Below, piece after piece: positions 8,330 through 16,972 of a stretch of DNA of 64,000 nucleotides (its first letter is position 1; each line of letters starts with the position of its first letter). Location of the stretch: positions 1 through 64,000 of the forward strand of contig REBS01000113.1 in the NCBI GenBank assembly GCA_007692605.1. The letters run 5' to 3'. The position numbers were made by a program, and so were the translations under genes. The notes below the pieces were generated by a model that did not search any database, was not told the origin of the DNA, and worked only from the letters and a program-made list of their open reading frames with translations. The DNA comes from Gemmatimonadales bacterium. GTDB lineage: Bacteria; Gemmatimonadota; Gemmatimonadetes; Longimicrobiales; Gaopeijiaceae.

Positions 8330-9634
8330 TCAACGGACGTGAATGATCTGGCTGCGGCGCGTCCCCACCGAGACCATCTCGATCGGAGCCCGGGTGAGCT
8401 CCTGGAGCCGGTCCAGGTAGCGCCGGGCGTTCACGGGGAGGTCGTCCAGGCTCCGAGCCCCGGTCGTGGGCGACTCCCACCCCGGATGCGTCTCGAGCAC
8501 CGGCTCGACGTCTTCGAGCCCGTGGGTATCGGCCGGGAATTCCTCGACGAGGCCGCGGGGCGTCCGGTACCCGGTGCAGACCGAGATCTCGGGAAGGGTG
8601 TCGAGCACGTCGAGCTTGGTGACCGCGACCCCGGTGAGCCCGTTCACGCGGGCGGCGTAGCGCGAGAGCACCGCGTCGAACCAGCCGCAGCGCCGGGGGC
8701 GACCCGTGGTGGCGCCGAACTCCCCGCCCAGCTCCCGCATGCGCTCGTCCATCTCCGGGTCGAAGCCGGTCGGAAGGGGGCCGTTGCCGACCCGCGTCGT
8801 ATAGGCTTTCACGATCCCGAGCACCGAGTCGATACGGGTGGGGCCGACCCCGATCCCGGTCGCGGCCGCCGCGGCCGTGGTGTTCGACGAGGTCACGAAG
8901 GGATAGGTCCCGTGGTCCAGGTCGAGCGCCGTTCCCTGCGCCCCCTCGAGCAGGATGCGTTGCCCGTCGTCGAGCGCGCCCTCGACCTCGAGCCCCACGT
9001 CGACCGCGAGCTCCAGGATCCGCTCCCGGAGCGCCAGGCTCTCGTCGATGGCCCGGTCGAACCCTTCCCCGACCGTCCCGCCGAGCTGTTCGATGCGACC
9101 CCGGGCCCGATCGACCCCCTCGGTCACCAGCCGCTCGAAGCGCTCCGCGTCGACGGCGTCGGCGACCCGGATCCCGCGACGCCCGGCCTTCTCCTCGTAG
9201 GCAGGCCCGATCCCGCGTCCCGTGGTCCCGATCTTCTCGGCCGAGCCTTCCTCCCACGCGCGATCCAGCTCCCGGTGGTACGGGAGCAGCAGGTGCGCGC
9301 GGTGGCTCACGCCGACCCGGCCCTCGAGGTCGATCGCCCGGTCACGCAGCGCGTCGTACTCCTCGAAGAACTGCAGCAGGTCGAGCACGACCCCGTTGCC
9401 CAGCAGGCAGCGCTTCTCCGGGTGCAGGATCCCCGAGGGGATCTGGTGGAGGATGAACTCCTCGTCGCCCACATGGACCGTGTGGCCGGCATTGGCCCCG
9501 CCCTGATAGCGGGCCACCACATCGACGTCTTCGGCGAGCACGTCGACGATCTTCCCCTTCCCTTCATCTCCCCACTGGCAGCCGACAATCACCACGCACC
9601 GGCTCGACCCCGCTCGTTGTACCACCGTTCTCAC
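8330..9634 (-). CDS. purA: Adenylosuccinate synthetase
   Basis: The product has 434 residues. PurA joins IMP and aspartate using GTP, the first committed step to AMP. The family P-loop GCQWGDEGKGKIVDVLAED is at about residues 18-36, followed by GGANAGHTV, the catalytic-loop segment RCLLGNGVVLDLLQFFEE, GTTGRGIGPAYEEK, the EGAQGTALDLDHGTYPFVTSSN region and TGVAVTKLDVLD near the base-binding end. The start is uncertain: GTG 9634 is only two bases after AGGAG, GTG 9625 has better spacing, and the conserved fold begins at about residue 13. An intrinsic terminator lies just upstream, so purA probably has its own promoter. Confidence 0.96.
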   Translation of the reverse strand: MRTVVQRAGSSRCVVIVGCQWGDEGKGKIVDVLAEDVDVVARYQGGANAGHTVHVGDEEFILHQIPSGILHPEKRCLLGNGVVLDLLQFFEEYDALRDRAIDLEGRVGVSHRAHLLLPYHRELDRAWEEGSAEKIGTTGRGIGPAYEEKAGRRGIRVADAVDAERFERLVTEGVDRARGRIEQLGGTVGEGFDRAIDESLALRERILELAVDVGLEVEGALDDGQRILLEGAQGTALDLDHGTYPFVTSSNTTAAAAATGIGVGPTRIDSVLGIVKAYTTRVGNGPLPTGFDPEMDERMRELGGEFGATTGRPRRCGWFDAVLSRYAARVNGLTGVAVTKLDVLDTLPEISVCTGYRTPRGLVEEFPADTHGLEDVEPVLETHPGWESPTTGARSLDDLPVNARRYLDRLQELTRAPIEMVSVGTRRSQIIHVR

Positions 9635-9654
9635 GACTCCTGGTCAGAAAAACG

Positions 9655-9685
9655 CAAAAAAGCCCGTCCCCGAGGGGATGGGCTT
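9655..9685 (-). terminator. Intrinsic terminator upstream of purA
   Basis: On the minus strand, AAGCCC-A-TCCC (9685-9675), loop CTCG, and GGGA-C-GGGCTT form a stem with one C-A mismatch, followed by a run of T (9661-9656). This is a textbook rho-independent terminator. It would stop transcripts coming from trpS/pilT/aldolase about 180 bases after the aldolase stop and 20 bases before the purA start. Confidence 0.8.
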
Positions 9686-9868
9686 GCTTCCTGGATCCTT
9701 GGCGGAAGCTAGAGCAGAATTCCGGGACTGTCAAGCAATGGCAGGGGCTCTGGCGCGGCCGGCGCCCTCCGCGCGATTCGGGGTCGGGGCTCGGGGCCCG
9801 CGTCCGGCGCTCGACTGCCCCGCACCCAGGGGTCAGGGTCAGCTCGGGGTCGGGGCGACGGGCCCCGG

Positions 9869-10777
9869 TCAGAACTCGAGGCCCGCGTCCCGCATCCGCT
9901 GTTCGACGACCGTGCGGTCGGCGTCCGACAGTGGGGCCAGCGGGGGCCGGGGGAGGCCTCCCTGGAACCCGAGCGCATCGAGGGCGGCCTTGACCCCCGG
10001 AACCCCGAACGCCCCCACGATCCCCGTGTGCAGGGGCCCGATCACCCCCTGGAGTCGTCCGGCGAGGCCCGTGTCGCCCCCGCGGAAGGCGCGGACGATC
10101 CGGGCCGACTCGTCGGGGACGAGGTTCGCGACCCCCAGGATGCCCCCGACGGCGCCGATCTCGAGGGCGGCGAAGAGGCGCGCGCCATTGCCCACGAGGA
10201 GCTGGAAGTCGGAGGGCACCTGCCGGACGAGCTCTCCCAGCTTGTCCATCTCGCCTCGCGAGTCCTTCATCCCGATGATGTTGGGGTGCCGGGCCAGCTC
10301 GGCCACGAGCCCCGCGGGAAGCTCCACGGTGCTCATGCGCAGCGGCACCTGGTAGAGGAGGATCGGGATCGGCGAGACGTCGGCGAGCGCCCGGTAGTGA
10401 TCCCTCAGGACGGCGGGCGTCATCGCCCCGCGATAGAAGGCCGGCGGCTGGACCAGGGCGGCGTCGGCCCCACGCATCGCCGCCTCGCGGGTGAGCGCGA
10501 TCGTGGCCCGGGTCGATTCGAGTCCGGTGCCCGCCACGAGCAGACGGTCGTCGGGCACCACGTCGCGCGAGGCCTCGAGCGAGGACAGGCGCTCCCGTTC
10601 GTCGAGGAGCACGGCCTCACCGGTGGAGCCGCCGAGCACCACGCCCAGGACCCCGGACTCGAGCCAGCGCCGCAGGTTGGCCCGCAGCGCGACGAGGTCC
10701 AGCTCACCGGTGACGGGGTCGAAGGGGGTGGCCGTCGGGATGAGGACTCCGCCCAGGTCCAGCGCCGGCGCCGTCAC
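9869..10777 (-). CDS. Dihydrodipicolinate synthase family aldolase, 4-hydroxy-2-oxoglutarate aldolase-like
   Basis: The product has 302 residues and a class I aldolase TIM barrel. The family loop GGSTGEAV is at 49-56, the proton-relay Tyr at 142 (YQVP) and the Schiff-base Lys at 171 (IGMKDS). True DapA is encoded separately at 16969, so this is a paralogue with another substrate. Stretches such as LLVAGTGLESTRATI, GADAALVQPPAFYRG, HPNIIGMKDSRG and the C-terminal FGVPGVKAALDALGFQGG recall mitochondrial HOGA1, which splits 4-hydroxy-2-oxoglutarate to pyruvate and glyoxylate. The substrate here is inference. Its ATG overlaps the pilT stop by 4 bases (ATGA), so it is translationally coupled to a motor gene it has no obvious link with. 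Confidence 0.8.
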   Translation of the reverse strand: MTAPALDLGGVLIPTATPFDPVTGELDLVALRANLRRWLESGVLGVVLGGSTGEAVLLDERERLSSLEASRDVVPDDRLLVAGTGLESTRATIALTREAAMRGADAALVQPPAFYRGAMTPAVLRDHYRALADVSPIPILLYQVPLRMSTVELPAGLVAELARHPNIIGMKDSRGEMDKLGELVRQVPSDFQLLVGNGARLFAALEIGAVGGILGVANLVPDESARIVRAFRGGDTGLAGRLQGVIGPLHTGIVGAFGVPGVKAALDALGFQGGLPRPPLAPLSDADRTVVEQRMRDAGLEF

Positions 10778-11919
10778 GAGGCCGACCCCGGCATCCCGTG
10801 CGCGCGATCGATCCCACTGCCCGACCCCCCGCCTTCCCCGTAGAAGTTGACCTTCAGGTCGAGGTCGGAGGGATTCGTCGCCGCGGCCTTGGCGGTGTGG
10901 AAGTCGACGAGGTCCTCCTTGAGCAGCTCCATGAGATGCTGGTCGAAGCTCTGCGATCCGTAGGGCTCGCGGCCCTCCTCGAGGAGTTCCGGGATCTCGA
11001 CCATCCGGTCCGACTCGCGGATGCAGTCACGGATCGTGCCGGTCACCACCATCACCTCGCAGGCCACGATTCGCCCCTCTTCGTTCTTGCGGGGCAGGAG
11101 GCGCTGCGAGACCACGGCCATGAGCGACTCGGCGAGCCGCACCCGGATCATCTCCTGGTCCGACGGGGGAAAGACGGCGATGATCCGCGAGATCGTCTGC
11201 ACGGCGTTCTGCGTGTGCAGCGTCGAGACGACCAGATGCCCCGTCTCGGCCGCCTTCAGCGCGATGTCGATCGTCTCGTTGTCGCGCATCTCTCCGATCA
11301 GGATCACGTCGGGGTCCTGGCGGAGCGCAGCCCTCAGTCCGTCGTTGAAGGACTTGGTGTCGGTCCCGATGTCCCGCTGGGTGATCGAGCACCGGCGGTC
11401 GCGGTGCAGGAATTCGATCGGGTTCTCGAGGGTCACGATGTGCTTTTCGGAGGTCTGGTTGATGTACTCGACCATCGCCGCCATCGTCGAACTCTTCCCG
11501 GACCCCGTGACCCCGGTGACGAGGATGAGGCCCCGCTCGTTGCGGGCGATCGCCTCGAGCACCTTGGGCAGTCGGAGATCCTCGAAGGTCGGCACCTCGT
11601 AGGGGATCACGCGGAGCACGATCATGAAGGAGCCGCGCTGCCGCAGGATGTTGACCCGGAAGCGCCCCAGCCCGGACATCCCCCACGAGCAGTCGTAATC
11701 GGTGATGTCGTCGATCCTCAGACGATCTCTCTCGTGCGGAATGAATTTCAGCGCGAGCGCCTTCACCTGTTCCTGCGAGACCCTCTGCTGGGTCATCGGA
11801 ATGAGCCGGCCGTGCACCCGCGCCCGGATCACGTCCCCTGATTTGACGTGAATGTCGCTGGCGCCCATCTCGATGGCTTTCTTGAAGATCTCGGTCATCT
11901 GTTCGGTCCCTGAGCTCAT
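10774..11919 (-). CDS. pilT: Type IV pilus retraction ATPase PilT
   Basis: The product has 381 residues and is a hexameric cytoplasmic ATPase that depolymerises type IV pili. It starts with the family's MTEIFKKAIEMGASDIHVK segment. The Walker A GVTGSGKSST is at about 136-145, the Asp box and Walker B end in LIGEMRDNETID at about 207-218, and the His box is GHLVVSTLHT at about 227-236. A PilT-type motif IRDCIRE, matching AIRNLIRE, follows in the C-terminal domain. The C-terminus has an extra Gly/Ser-rich tail. The start is ATG 11919; ATG 11898 is an alternative. The frame runs further upstream only as read-through. PilU is possible because the protein is longer than typical PilT. The pilin-like genes at 1-2386 are the matching system. 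Confidence 0.93.
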   Translation of the reverse strand: MSSGTEQMTEIFKKAIEMGASDIHVKSGDVIRARVHGRLIPMTQQRVSQEQVKALALKFIPHERDRLRIDDITDYDCSWGMSGLGRFRVNILRQRGSFMIVLRVIPYEVPTFEDLRLPKVLEAIARNERGLILVTGVTGSGKSSTMAAMVEYINQTSEKHIVTLENPIEFLHRDRRCSITQRDIGTDTKSFNDGLRAALRQDPDVILIGEMRDNETIDIALKAAETGHLVVSTLHTQNAVQTISRIIAVFPPSDQEMIRVRLAESLMAVVSQRLLPRKNEEGRIVACEVMVVTGTIRDCIRESDRMVEIPELLEEGREPYGSQSFDQHLMELLKEDLVDFHTAKAAATNPSDLDLKVNFYGEGGGSGSGIDRAHGMPGSAS

Positions 11920-12010
11920 GGCTGCGCCCCGGAGGGGGCGTGTCCGGCTGGATTCCCACAAGATACCGGGAAGGGAGGGCGGGCCGCCACCGTCGACCGG
12001 GGTCGGCGCG

Positions 12011-13024
12011 CTACCCCTTCCCGGCTGCGACGGCGGCGCGGCGCCAGTCGAGGCCCATCCGCTCGCGCACCTCGCCCATGGTGCGGGCCGCCTCGGTGCG
12101 GGCGCGCTCGGCGCCGGCCTCGAGGATCTCGCGCACCCGGTCGGGCCGCTCGGTGAACTCGCGGGCCCGCTCCCGGATCGGCGCGAAGTGCGCCTCGATC
12201 GAGTCCGCGAGGATCCGCTTGCAGTCGACACATCCCCGGGTACCGGCCCGGCACTGGCCGGCAATGTCGGGAATGCGATCGGGATCGGTGAAGTGCTTGT
12301 GCAGGCTGAAGACGTTGCACACCTCGGGGCGCCCGGGGTCGTCGCGACGGACCCGCTGAGGGTCGGTCACGGCGGTGCGCACCCGCGACCAGATCTCGTC
12401 GGAGTCCGCCAGGATCCGCACGGTGTTGTCGAGCGACTTGCTCATCTTGGCGTCGCCGTCGAGGCCCAGGATCCGGCCGACGCCACTCAGGATCGGACGG
12501 GGCTCCGGAAAGACCTCCCCGAACCGATGGTTCCACTTGCGCGCGATCTCCCGCGCCAGCTCGAGGTGCTGGAGCTGGTCCTCGCCCACCGGGACCCGCT
12601 CGGCGCGGTAGAGGAGGATGTCGGCGGCCTGGAGGATCGGATAGTTCAGCAGACCGGCGGGGATCGACTCCAGCCGCGACGACTTGTCCTTGTACTGGGT
12701 CATCCGTTCGAGGTCGCCGACGGGTGTGACGGCGTTCAGGAGCCACGCCAGCTCCGTGTGCTCCTGCACGTCGGACTGCACGAAGATCGTGCTGCGCTCC
12801 GGATCGAGTCCGACCGCCAGGAAGCTCACCGCCAGGTCGAAGACGCGGCGCGGGAGCTCCGAGGGCTCGTGGCCCCCGGTGAGCGCGTGCTGATCGACGA
12901 TGCAGAAGTAGCAGTCGTGGTCGTCCTGGTGGGCGACCCACTGGCGCAGCGCCCCCAGGTAGTTGCCGAGATGGGCCTCGCCACTGGGCTGCATTCCGCT
13001 GAAGATCCGGGTGCGGTGGGACAT
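12011..13024 (-). CDS. trpS: Tryptophanyl-tRNA synthetase
   Basis: The product has 337 residues and is a class I aminoacyl-tRNA synthetase charging tRNA-Trp. The N-terminal start SGMQPSGEAHLGNYLGAL (about 9-26) holds the HIGH-equivalent (HLGN). The KMSKS loop is complete (DAKMSKSLDNTVRI at about 195-208). Tryptophan-site features DQHAL, PAGLLNYPILQAADILLY and VGEDQLQHLELAREIARKWN are all present. Length and order are normal. The gene is divergent from the inositol monophosphatase-family gene. It lies about 90 bases upstream of pilT and is the first gene of that minus-strand run. Confidence 0.96.
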   Translation of the reverse strand: MSHRTRIFSGMQPSGEAHLGNYLGALRQWVAHQDDHDCYFCIVDQHALTGGHEPSELPRRVFDLAVSFLAVGLDPERSTIFVQSDVQEHTELAWLLNAVTPVGDLERMTQYKDKSSRLESIPAGLLNYPILQAADILLYRAERVPVGEDQLQHLELAREIARKWNHRFGEVFPEPRPILSGVGRILGLDGDAKMSKSLDNTVRILADSDEIWSRVRTAVTDPQRVRRDDPGRPEVCNVFSLHKHFTDPDRIPDIAGQCRAGTRGCVDCKRILADSIEAHFAPIRERAREFTERPDRVREILEAGAERARTEAARTMGEVRERMGLDWRRAAVAAGKG

Positions 13025-13113
13025 GGGACTCCGGTTGTAGAGGGGTTCGGAACGTGGCTAACTTAGCCCGGTTGCCCCGCTCGAATCCACCCTTCCCCGC
13101 TCCGGAGCGCTCC

Positions 13114-13977
13114 GTGGCCCCGACCGACCTCGATCCCGACTGGACCGAATGGCTCCTCACCGCCCGTCGGTCCGCCGACGCCGCTGCCGAGGTGCACGCC
13201 CGCTGGCGGGACCGTCTCACTCGCTCGGGGCTGGGCGGCGCCGCCGTGCGCGACAAGGGCCACGCCGACTTCGTCTCGAAGGTGGACCTCGAGGCCGAGG
13301 AGGCCGCGCTCGCCGTGATTCGCGAGCGGCACCCGACCCACCGGATCCTGGCCGAGGAGTCATCGGACTCGGGCGACTCGGGGTCCGGCTGCGGGGGCGG
13401 CGGGAGCGCGGAGGCCCCGACCCGCACCCCCCTCTGGATCGTCGATCCGCTCGACGGCACCACGAATTTCCTGCACGGGCATCCGATGTTCTGCGCCTCG
13501 GTGGGGCTGGTGGTGGACGGACGACCCGAGGTGGGGGCGGTCACCGCGGTGGCGACCGGAGAGCGCTGGTGGGCGGCGCCGGGACACGGGGCGTACCGAA
13601 ACGACGAGCGGATCCGGGTTTCGGGGGTGGAAGAGTTGGGATCGGCGCTCGTCGGGACCGGGTTCCCCTTCAAGCGGCTCGCGGAGCTCCCCCGGTACCT
13701 GGAAGAATTCGGGCGGGTGCTGCCGGAGTGCACGGGGGTCCGGCGGGGGGGATCGGCGGCGCTGGACCTCTGCTACCTGGCGCAGGGATCGCTCGACGCC
13801 TTCTGGGAGGGCCACCTGAGCTCCTGGGACATCGCGGGGGGTCTGGCGATCCTGGCTCAGGCGGGAGGGTGTTGGAGCCGCCCCGACGGTCGACCGCTGA
13901 CGGTCGCCGACGGGGGCCCCGTGCTCGCGGCGAATGGGCCCGCGCTACGGGCCGAGCTGCGGGAGCGGCTGGTCTGA
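13114..13977 (+). CDS. Inositol monophosphatase family protein (SuhB/HisN-type)
   Basis: The product has 287 residues from GTG 13114, which has GGAG six bases upstream; an in-frame GTG at 13054 would add 20 residues but would leave only 29 bases to the divergent trpS. The Mg-dependent sugar-phosphatase motifs are complete: DKGHADFVSKVD, the acidic LAEES, WIVDPLDGTTNFLHG with both metal-binding Asp residues, and the C-terminal SSWDIAGG. A 15-residue Gly/Ser/Asp insert (about 88-102) follows the EES motif. It may dephosphorylate inositol 1-phosphate, act as SuhB on rRNA transcription complexes, or be histidinol phosphatase; the sequence alone does not decide. Confidence 0.88.
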   Translation: MAPTDLDPDWTEWLLTARRSADAAAEVHARWRDRLTRSGLGGAAVRDKGHADFVSKVDLEAEEAALAVIRERHPTHRILAEESSDSGDSGSGCGGGGSAEAPTRTPLWIVDPLDGTTNFLHGHPMFCASVGLVVDGRPEVGAVTAVATGERWWAAPGHGAYRNDERIRVSGVEELGSALVGTGFPFKRLAELPRYLEEFGRVLPECTGVRRGGSAALDLCYLAQGSLDAFWEGHLSSWDIAGGLAILAQAGGCWSRPDGRPLTVADGGPVLAANGPALRAELRERLV

Positions 13978-14019
13978 CCCGGCACACCCCGCAGTTCGAT
14001 CCCGGGCGGGCACGTGGCG

Positions 14020-14541
14020 TCAGCGGCCTACGCCACTCGAGATCTCACCCGACGATGCCGGGGTTCCGATCTCGATCTTGCGGCCCTTGGCCTCGGCGAC
14101 CTTGGGCATGCGGACCTCGAGCACCCCGTCTTTGAAGTTCGCCGAGATCTCCTCGGCTCGGACGGTGCGCGGGAGGGTGAAGGACCGCTGGAAGGAACCC
14201 CAGCGACGCTCCCAAATGTGGTAGCGCCGGTCTTCGGTCCCTTCGTCCCGGCCGGCGTCCCGGCGGGTCTCCTCCTTGGCGCCCGAGATCGTCAGGACAT
14301 TGTTCTCGATTTCGAGTTCGACCTGGTCCCGGTTCATCCCCGGAAGCTCGGCCGAGAGAATCACCTCGTCACGGGTCTCCTCGACGTTCACGGCCGGGAT
14401 CCAGTCCCCGCCGTTGGATGCGCCGGTGAAGAGCCGGCTGCCCATTTCGGACTCGTTGAAGAGCCGCGCCAGACGGTTGTTCATCTCATCGAGCTGCTGC
14501 CAGGGCGAAACGGTCCGGGTGCGATAACGTGCAATGGCCAT
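14020..14541 (-). CDS. Hsp20/alpha-crystallin family small heat shock protein
   Basis: The product has 173 residues and is an ATP-independent chaperone that holds unfolding proteins. The N-terminus (SPWQQLDEMNNRLARLFNE) is the usual Hsp20 arm. The alpha-crystallin domain spans about residues 45-150 and includes the typical AELPGMNRDQVELEIENNVL and a late FKDGVLEVRMPK strand. The C-terminal IEI at about 157-159 is the I-x-I oligomerisation motif. The insert EETRRDAGRDEGTEDRRYHI in the middle is longer and more charged than usual. ATG 14541 has AAGGAGG eight bases upstream. It is convergent with the phosphatase gene and divergent from lysC. A possible sigma-54-like site lies 110 bases upstream. 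Confidence 0.94.
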   Translation of the reverse strand: MAIARYRTRTVSPWQQLDEMNNRLARLFNESEMGSRLFTGASNGGDWIPAVNVEETRDEVILSAELPGMNRDQVELEIENNVLTISGAKEETRRDAGRDEGTEDRRYHIWERRWGSFQRSFTLPRTVRAEEISANFKDGVLEVRMPKVAEAKGRKIEIGTPASSGEISSGVGR

Positions 14542-14647
14542 GGCTTCCTCCTTGTTCCTTTCTCCTTGGGTGGTTTGCTGTCAGATTCCGAAAGGCTGCT
14601 CGACTCTCGGAGCCCCGACCTCCTCTGGTCGAAGCGCCCTGTTCATG

Positions 14648-14664
14648 TTGCAGGGGCCGTGCCG
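14648..14664 (-). promoter_or_regulatory. Possible sigma-54-like promoter for hsp20
   Basis: The minus strand reads CGGCACGGCCCCTGCAA, keeping the GG-N10-GC spacing required for sigma-54 (consensus TGGCAC-N5-TTGC), with mismatches at the first base and in CTGC. It is about 107 bases from the hsp20 ATG. A small inverted repeat (CTTGC/GCAAG, 14691-14706) lies further upstream. I see no clean sigma-70 hexamers for either hsp20 or lysC in this 180-base divergent gap. Confidence 0.3.
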
Positions 14665-14721
14665 CTCCGCACCCTCCGAAAAACTGCCAACTTGCCACAC
14701 AGCAAGGACTTGCGGCGACCG

Positions 14722-16137
14722 ATGACTGCCAATTTGACCGAGAGTGATCGCCCCGCTCCGCAGGCCGCGATCCGGGTCCTCAAGTTCGGGGGCACCTCGA
14801 TGGGGAGCGGGGAGCGGATCCTCGAATCCGCCCGGCTGGTCCTGGCCGCCGGGGGCAGTCCCGTCGTGGTCGTCTCCGCGATGTCGGGGGTCACGAACCA
14901 GCTCGAAGCCCTCCGGATCGGGCAGGACACCCCCATCGCTCAGATCGAGGAGCGCCACCTCGAGGCGGCCCGCACGATCCTGAGCGAGGGACCGGGGCGC
15001 GAAGGGCTGGAGCGCGCGATACGGGCTCGACTTCGCGCGGTTCGGGAGGGGCTTGGAATCGAGGAGGAAGCCGCCGTCGAGGAGGGGCCCGCGGCCGACG
15101 GGGTGAGCGACGACGTCCGATCGGCCGGAGAGGACCTCTCGGTGCTCCTGATGACCGCGGCCCTGTCGCGCTTCGGGCATCGGGCCCGAGTGGTCGACGC
15201 CCGCACCATCGTGCGCACCGACGACCGGGTCGGAGGCGCGGTGCCCGACGACGACGCGACGGTGGAGCGGGCCCGCCATCGGCTCCTGCCCCTGATCGAT
15301 GACGGGGTCACCCCGGTCATCCAGGGATTCGTGGGCGCCTCGGCCGACGGCCGCACCACGACGCTGGGGCGCGGGGGATCCGACTTCACGGCGGCGATCA
15401 TCGGAGCCGCGCTCGGAGCCCCCGAGGTCACCATCTGGACCGACGTGGACGGGATCTACTCGGCGGACCCCGGCCAGATCCCGGCCGCCCGCATCCTGCC
15501 CGAGCTCGGCTACGAAGAGGCCGTGGAGCTTGCCTACTTCGGGGCCCGTGTCATTCATCCGGCCGCCGCCAAGCACGCGGTGGGCCGCCAGGTCGCCCTG
15601 CGAATCCGCAACTCCTTCCACCCGGAGCGCCCCGGCACCCTGATCCGGATCGACCGACGCGGCACCCCCGGGGTCGCCGCCCTGGCCTTCAAACCGCGGG
15701 TGGGGCTGCTCACCGTCCGCTCCCGACCCATGTTTATGGCCTACGGCTTCCTGGCCCGGGTCTTCGAGGTCCTGACCCGGAATCGGGTACCGGTGGACCT
15801 GGTGGCCACCTCGCACACCTCGACCTCGCTGACCGTCGATCGCGACGCGCCGCTGGACCGGGTGCTGACCGAGCTCGACGCCTTCGCCGAGGTGGAGCTG
15901 CTGACCGGGATGGCCACGGTCTCGGCGATCGGCGCCGGACTCCTCCGGACTCCGGGGGTGACCGGCGAGGTCTTCCGGGCGCTCGACGACCTCCCGGTGC
16001 ACCTGATCTCGCAGGCGACCGACACGAGCCTCTCCTTCGTCGTCGGCGAGGAGCGGGCGCCCGAGGTCATCCGGCGCCTGCACGCCGCCCTCATCGAATC
16101 CCGTCTCCCGAATGCGAGTCCGCACCATGACCCCTGA
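14722..16137 (+). CDS. lysC: Aspartate kinase
   Basis: The product has 471 residues. It phosphorylates aspartate, the entry step to lysine, diaminopimelate, threonine and methionine. The kinase start IRVLKFGGTSMGSGERI is at about 17-33 (KFGGTS 21-26). FGHRARVVDARTIVRTD, IQGFVGASADGRTTTLGRGGSDFTA and IWTDVDGIYSADP (substrate and nucleotide sites) follow in order. The regulatory C-terminal part, from about 320, has two ACT domains, suggesting feedback control by an amino acid. The length resembles the monofunctional lysine-sensitive class rather than kinase-homoserine dehydrogenase fusions. ATG 14722 is chosen because the conserved fold starts 16 residues later; the longer frame from 14014 overlaps hsp20 and is read-through. 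The 3' end overlaps dapB. Confidence 0.94.
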   Translation: MTANLTESDRPAPQAAIRVLKFGGTSMGSGERILESARLVLAAGGSPVVVVSAMSGVTNQLEALRIGQDTPIAQIEERHLEAARTILSEGPGREGLERAIRARLRAVREGLGIEEEAAVEEGPAADGVSDDVRSAGEDLSVLLMTAALSRFGHRARVVDARTIVRTDDRVGGAVPDDDATVERARHRLLPLIDDGVTPVIQGFVGASADGRTTTLGRGGSDFTAAIIGAALGAPEVTIWTDVDGIYSADPGQIPAARILPELGYEEAVELAYFGARVIHPAAAKHAVGRQVALRIRNSFHPERPGTLIRIDRRGTPGVAALAFKPRVGLLTVRSRPMFMAYGFLARVFEVLTRNRVPVDLVATSHTSTSLTVDRDAPLDRVLTELDAFAEVELLTGMATVSAIGAGLLRTPGVTGEVFRALDDLPVHLISQATDTSLSFVVGEERAPEVIRRLHAALIESRLPNASPHHDP

Positions 16138-16972
16138 TCCGTCGAGTCTCTCCCTGGCCCTGCTCGGGGGCGGCCGCATGGGCCGCGAGGTGGCCCGCGT
16201 CGCCCGTGCCCGGGGGCATTCGATCGTCCTGGTGGTCGGAGGCGACGGGGTCGGGCCCGACACGCCCGCCCCGATCCCCCGCCTTGACTCCCCGGAGCCC
16301 CTGGTACGATCGGGCGCCCGGGTCGCGATCGACGTTTCGGTCGCCGAGGCGGTCGAGGGGCACGCCAGGCACTGCGCCGCCGCAGGGGTGGACCTGGTGG
16401 TCGGAACGACGGGATGGGAGCCCCGGAGGGAGGCCGTGATCCGGAGCATGGAAGGGTCCGGGATCGGCCTCCTCGAAGCCCCCAACTTCTCGCTCGGGGT
16501 GAACCTCTTCTTCCGGATCGTCGCCGAGGCCGCGCGCCTCATGGAGGGCCCCGGACGGGAGGGGGAGTACGACGCCGTCCTCCACGAGGCGCATCACCGG
16601 CACAAGGTGGACCACCCCGGGGGAACGGCCCGGCGGCTGGCCGAGATCGTCGTGGAGCGCCTCTCGACGAAGGAGCGGTGGAGCCACGAACTGCCCCCCA
16701 CCGGCGCCATCGATCCCACCACCCTGCAGGTGGGGGTCACGCGGGCGGGCGAGATTCCGGGCACGCACACGCTGAGCTTCGAGGGGCCCGACGACCGGAT
16801 CGAGCTCAGGCACGAGGCGCGCGGCCGCGAGGGCTTCGCCCGGGGAGCGGTGATCGGTGCCGAGTGGATCCGGGGGCGGGCCGGGGTGTTCTCGATGGAG
16901 GACCTCCTGGACGCCCACGACTCTTCCGGCTCTCCCGACTCTCCCGACCGACCGAGGATCGAGCACCCATGA
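16127..16972 (+). CDS. dapB: 4-hydroxy-tetrahydrodipicolinate reductase
   Basis: The product has 281 residues. It reduces the DapA product with NAD(P)H to tetrahydrodipicolinate. The nucleotide-binding loop is LALLGGGRMGREVARVA at about 10-26. VVGTTGW, APNFSLGVNLFF and the active-site stretch HEAHHRHKVDHPGGTARRLA (about 152-171, with the His-His and Lys of the family) follow. RAGEIPGTHTLSFEGPDDRI and the HEARGREGFARGA end are also diagnostic. Two starts overlap the end of lysC: ATG 16112 and ATG 16127. The second leaves the normal short lead before the first strand, so I use it. The stop overlaps the dapA start (ATGA). Confidence 0.93.
   Translation: MTPDPSSLSLALLGGGRMGREVARVARARGHSIVLVVGGDGVGPDTPAPIPRLDSPEPLVRSGARVAIDVSVAEAVEGHARHCAAAGVDLVVGTTGWEPRREAVIRSMEGSGIGLLEAPNFSLGVNLFFRIVAEAARLMEGPGREGEYDAVLHEAHHRHKVDHPGGTARRLAEIVVERLSTKERWSHELPPTGAIDPTTLQVGVTRAGEIPGTHTLSFEGPDDRIELRHEARGREGFARGAVIGAEWIRGRAGVFSMEDLLDAHDSSGSPDSPDRPRIEHP

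Noticed and set aside
13054..13113. N-terminal extension of the phosphatase from GTG 13054
   Set aside because: The added 20 residues are low-complexity and would leave 29 bases to the divergent trpS; GTG 13114 has a better ribosome binding site.
14542..14721. Lysine riboswitch before lysC
   Set aside because: The gap is 180 bases and also holds the hsp20 start region; I could not find the conserved junction sequences or helices of the lysine aptamer.
16112..16126. Earlier dapB start at ATG 16112
   Set aside because: Possible, but it adds five residues with no better ribosome binding site and deepens the overlap with lysC; ATG 16127 leaves the usual short lead.
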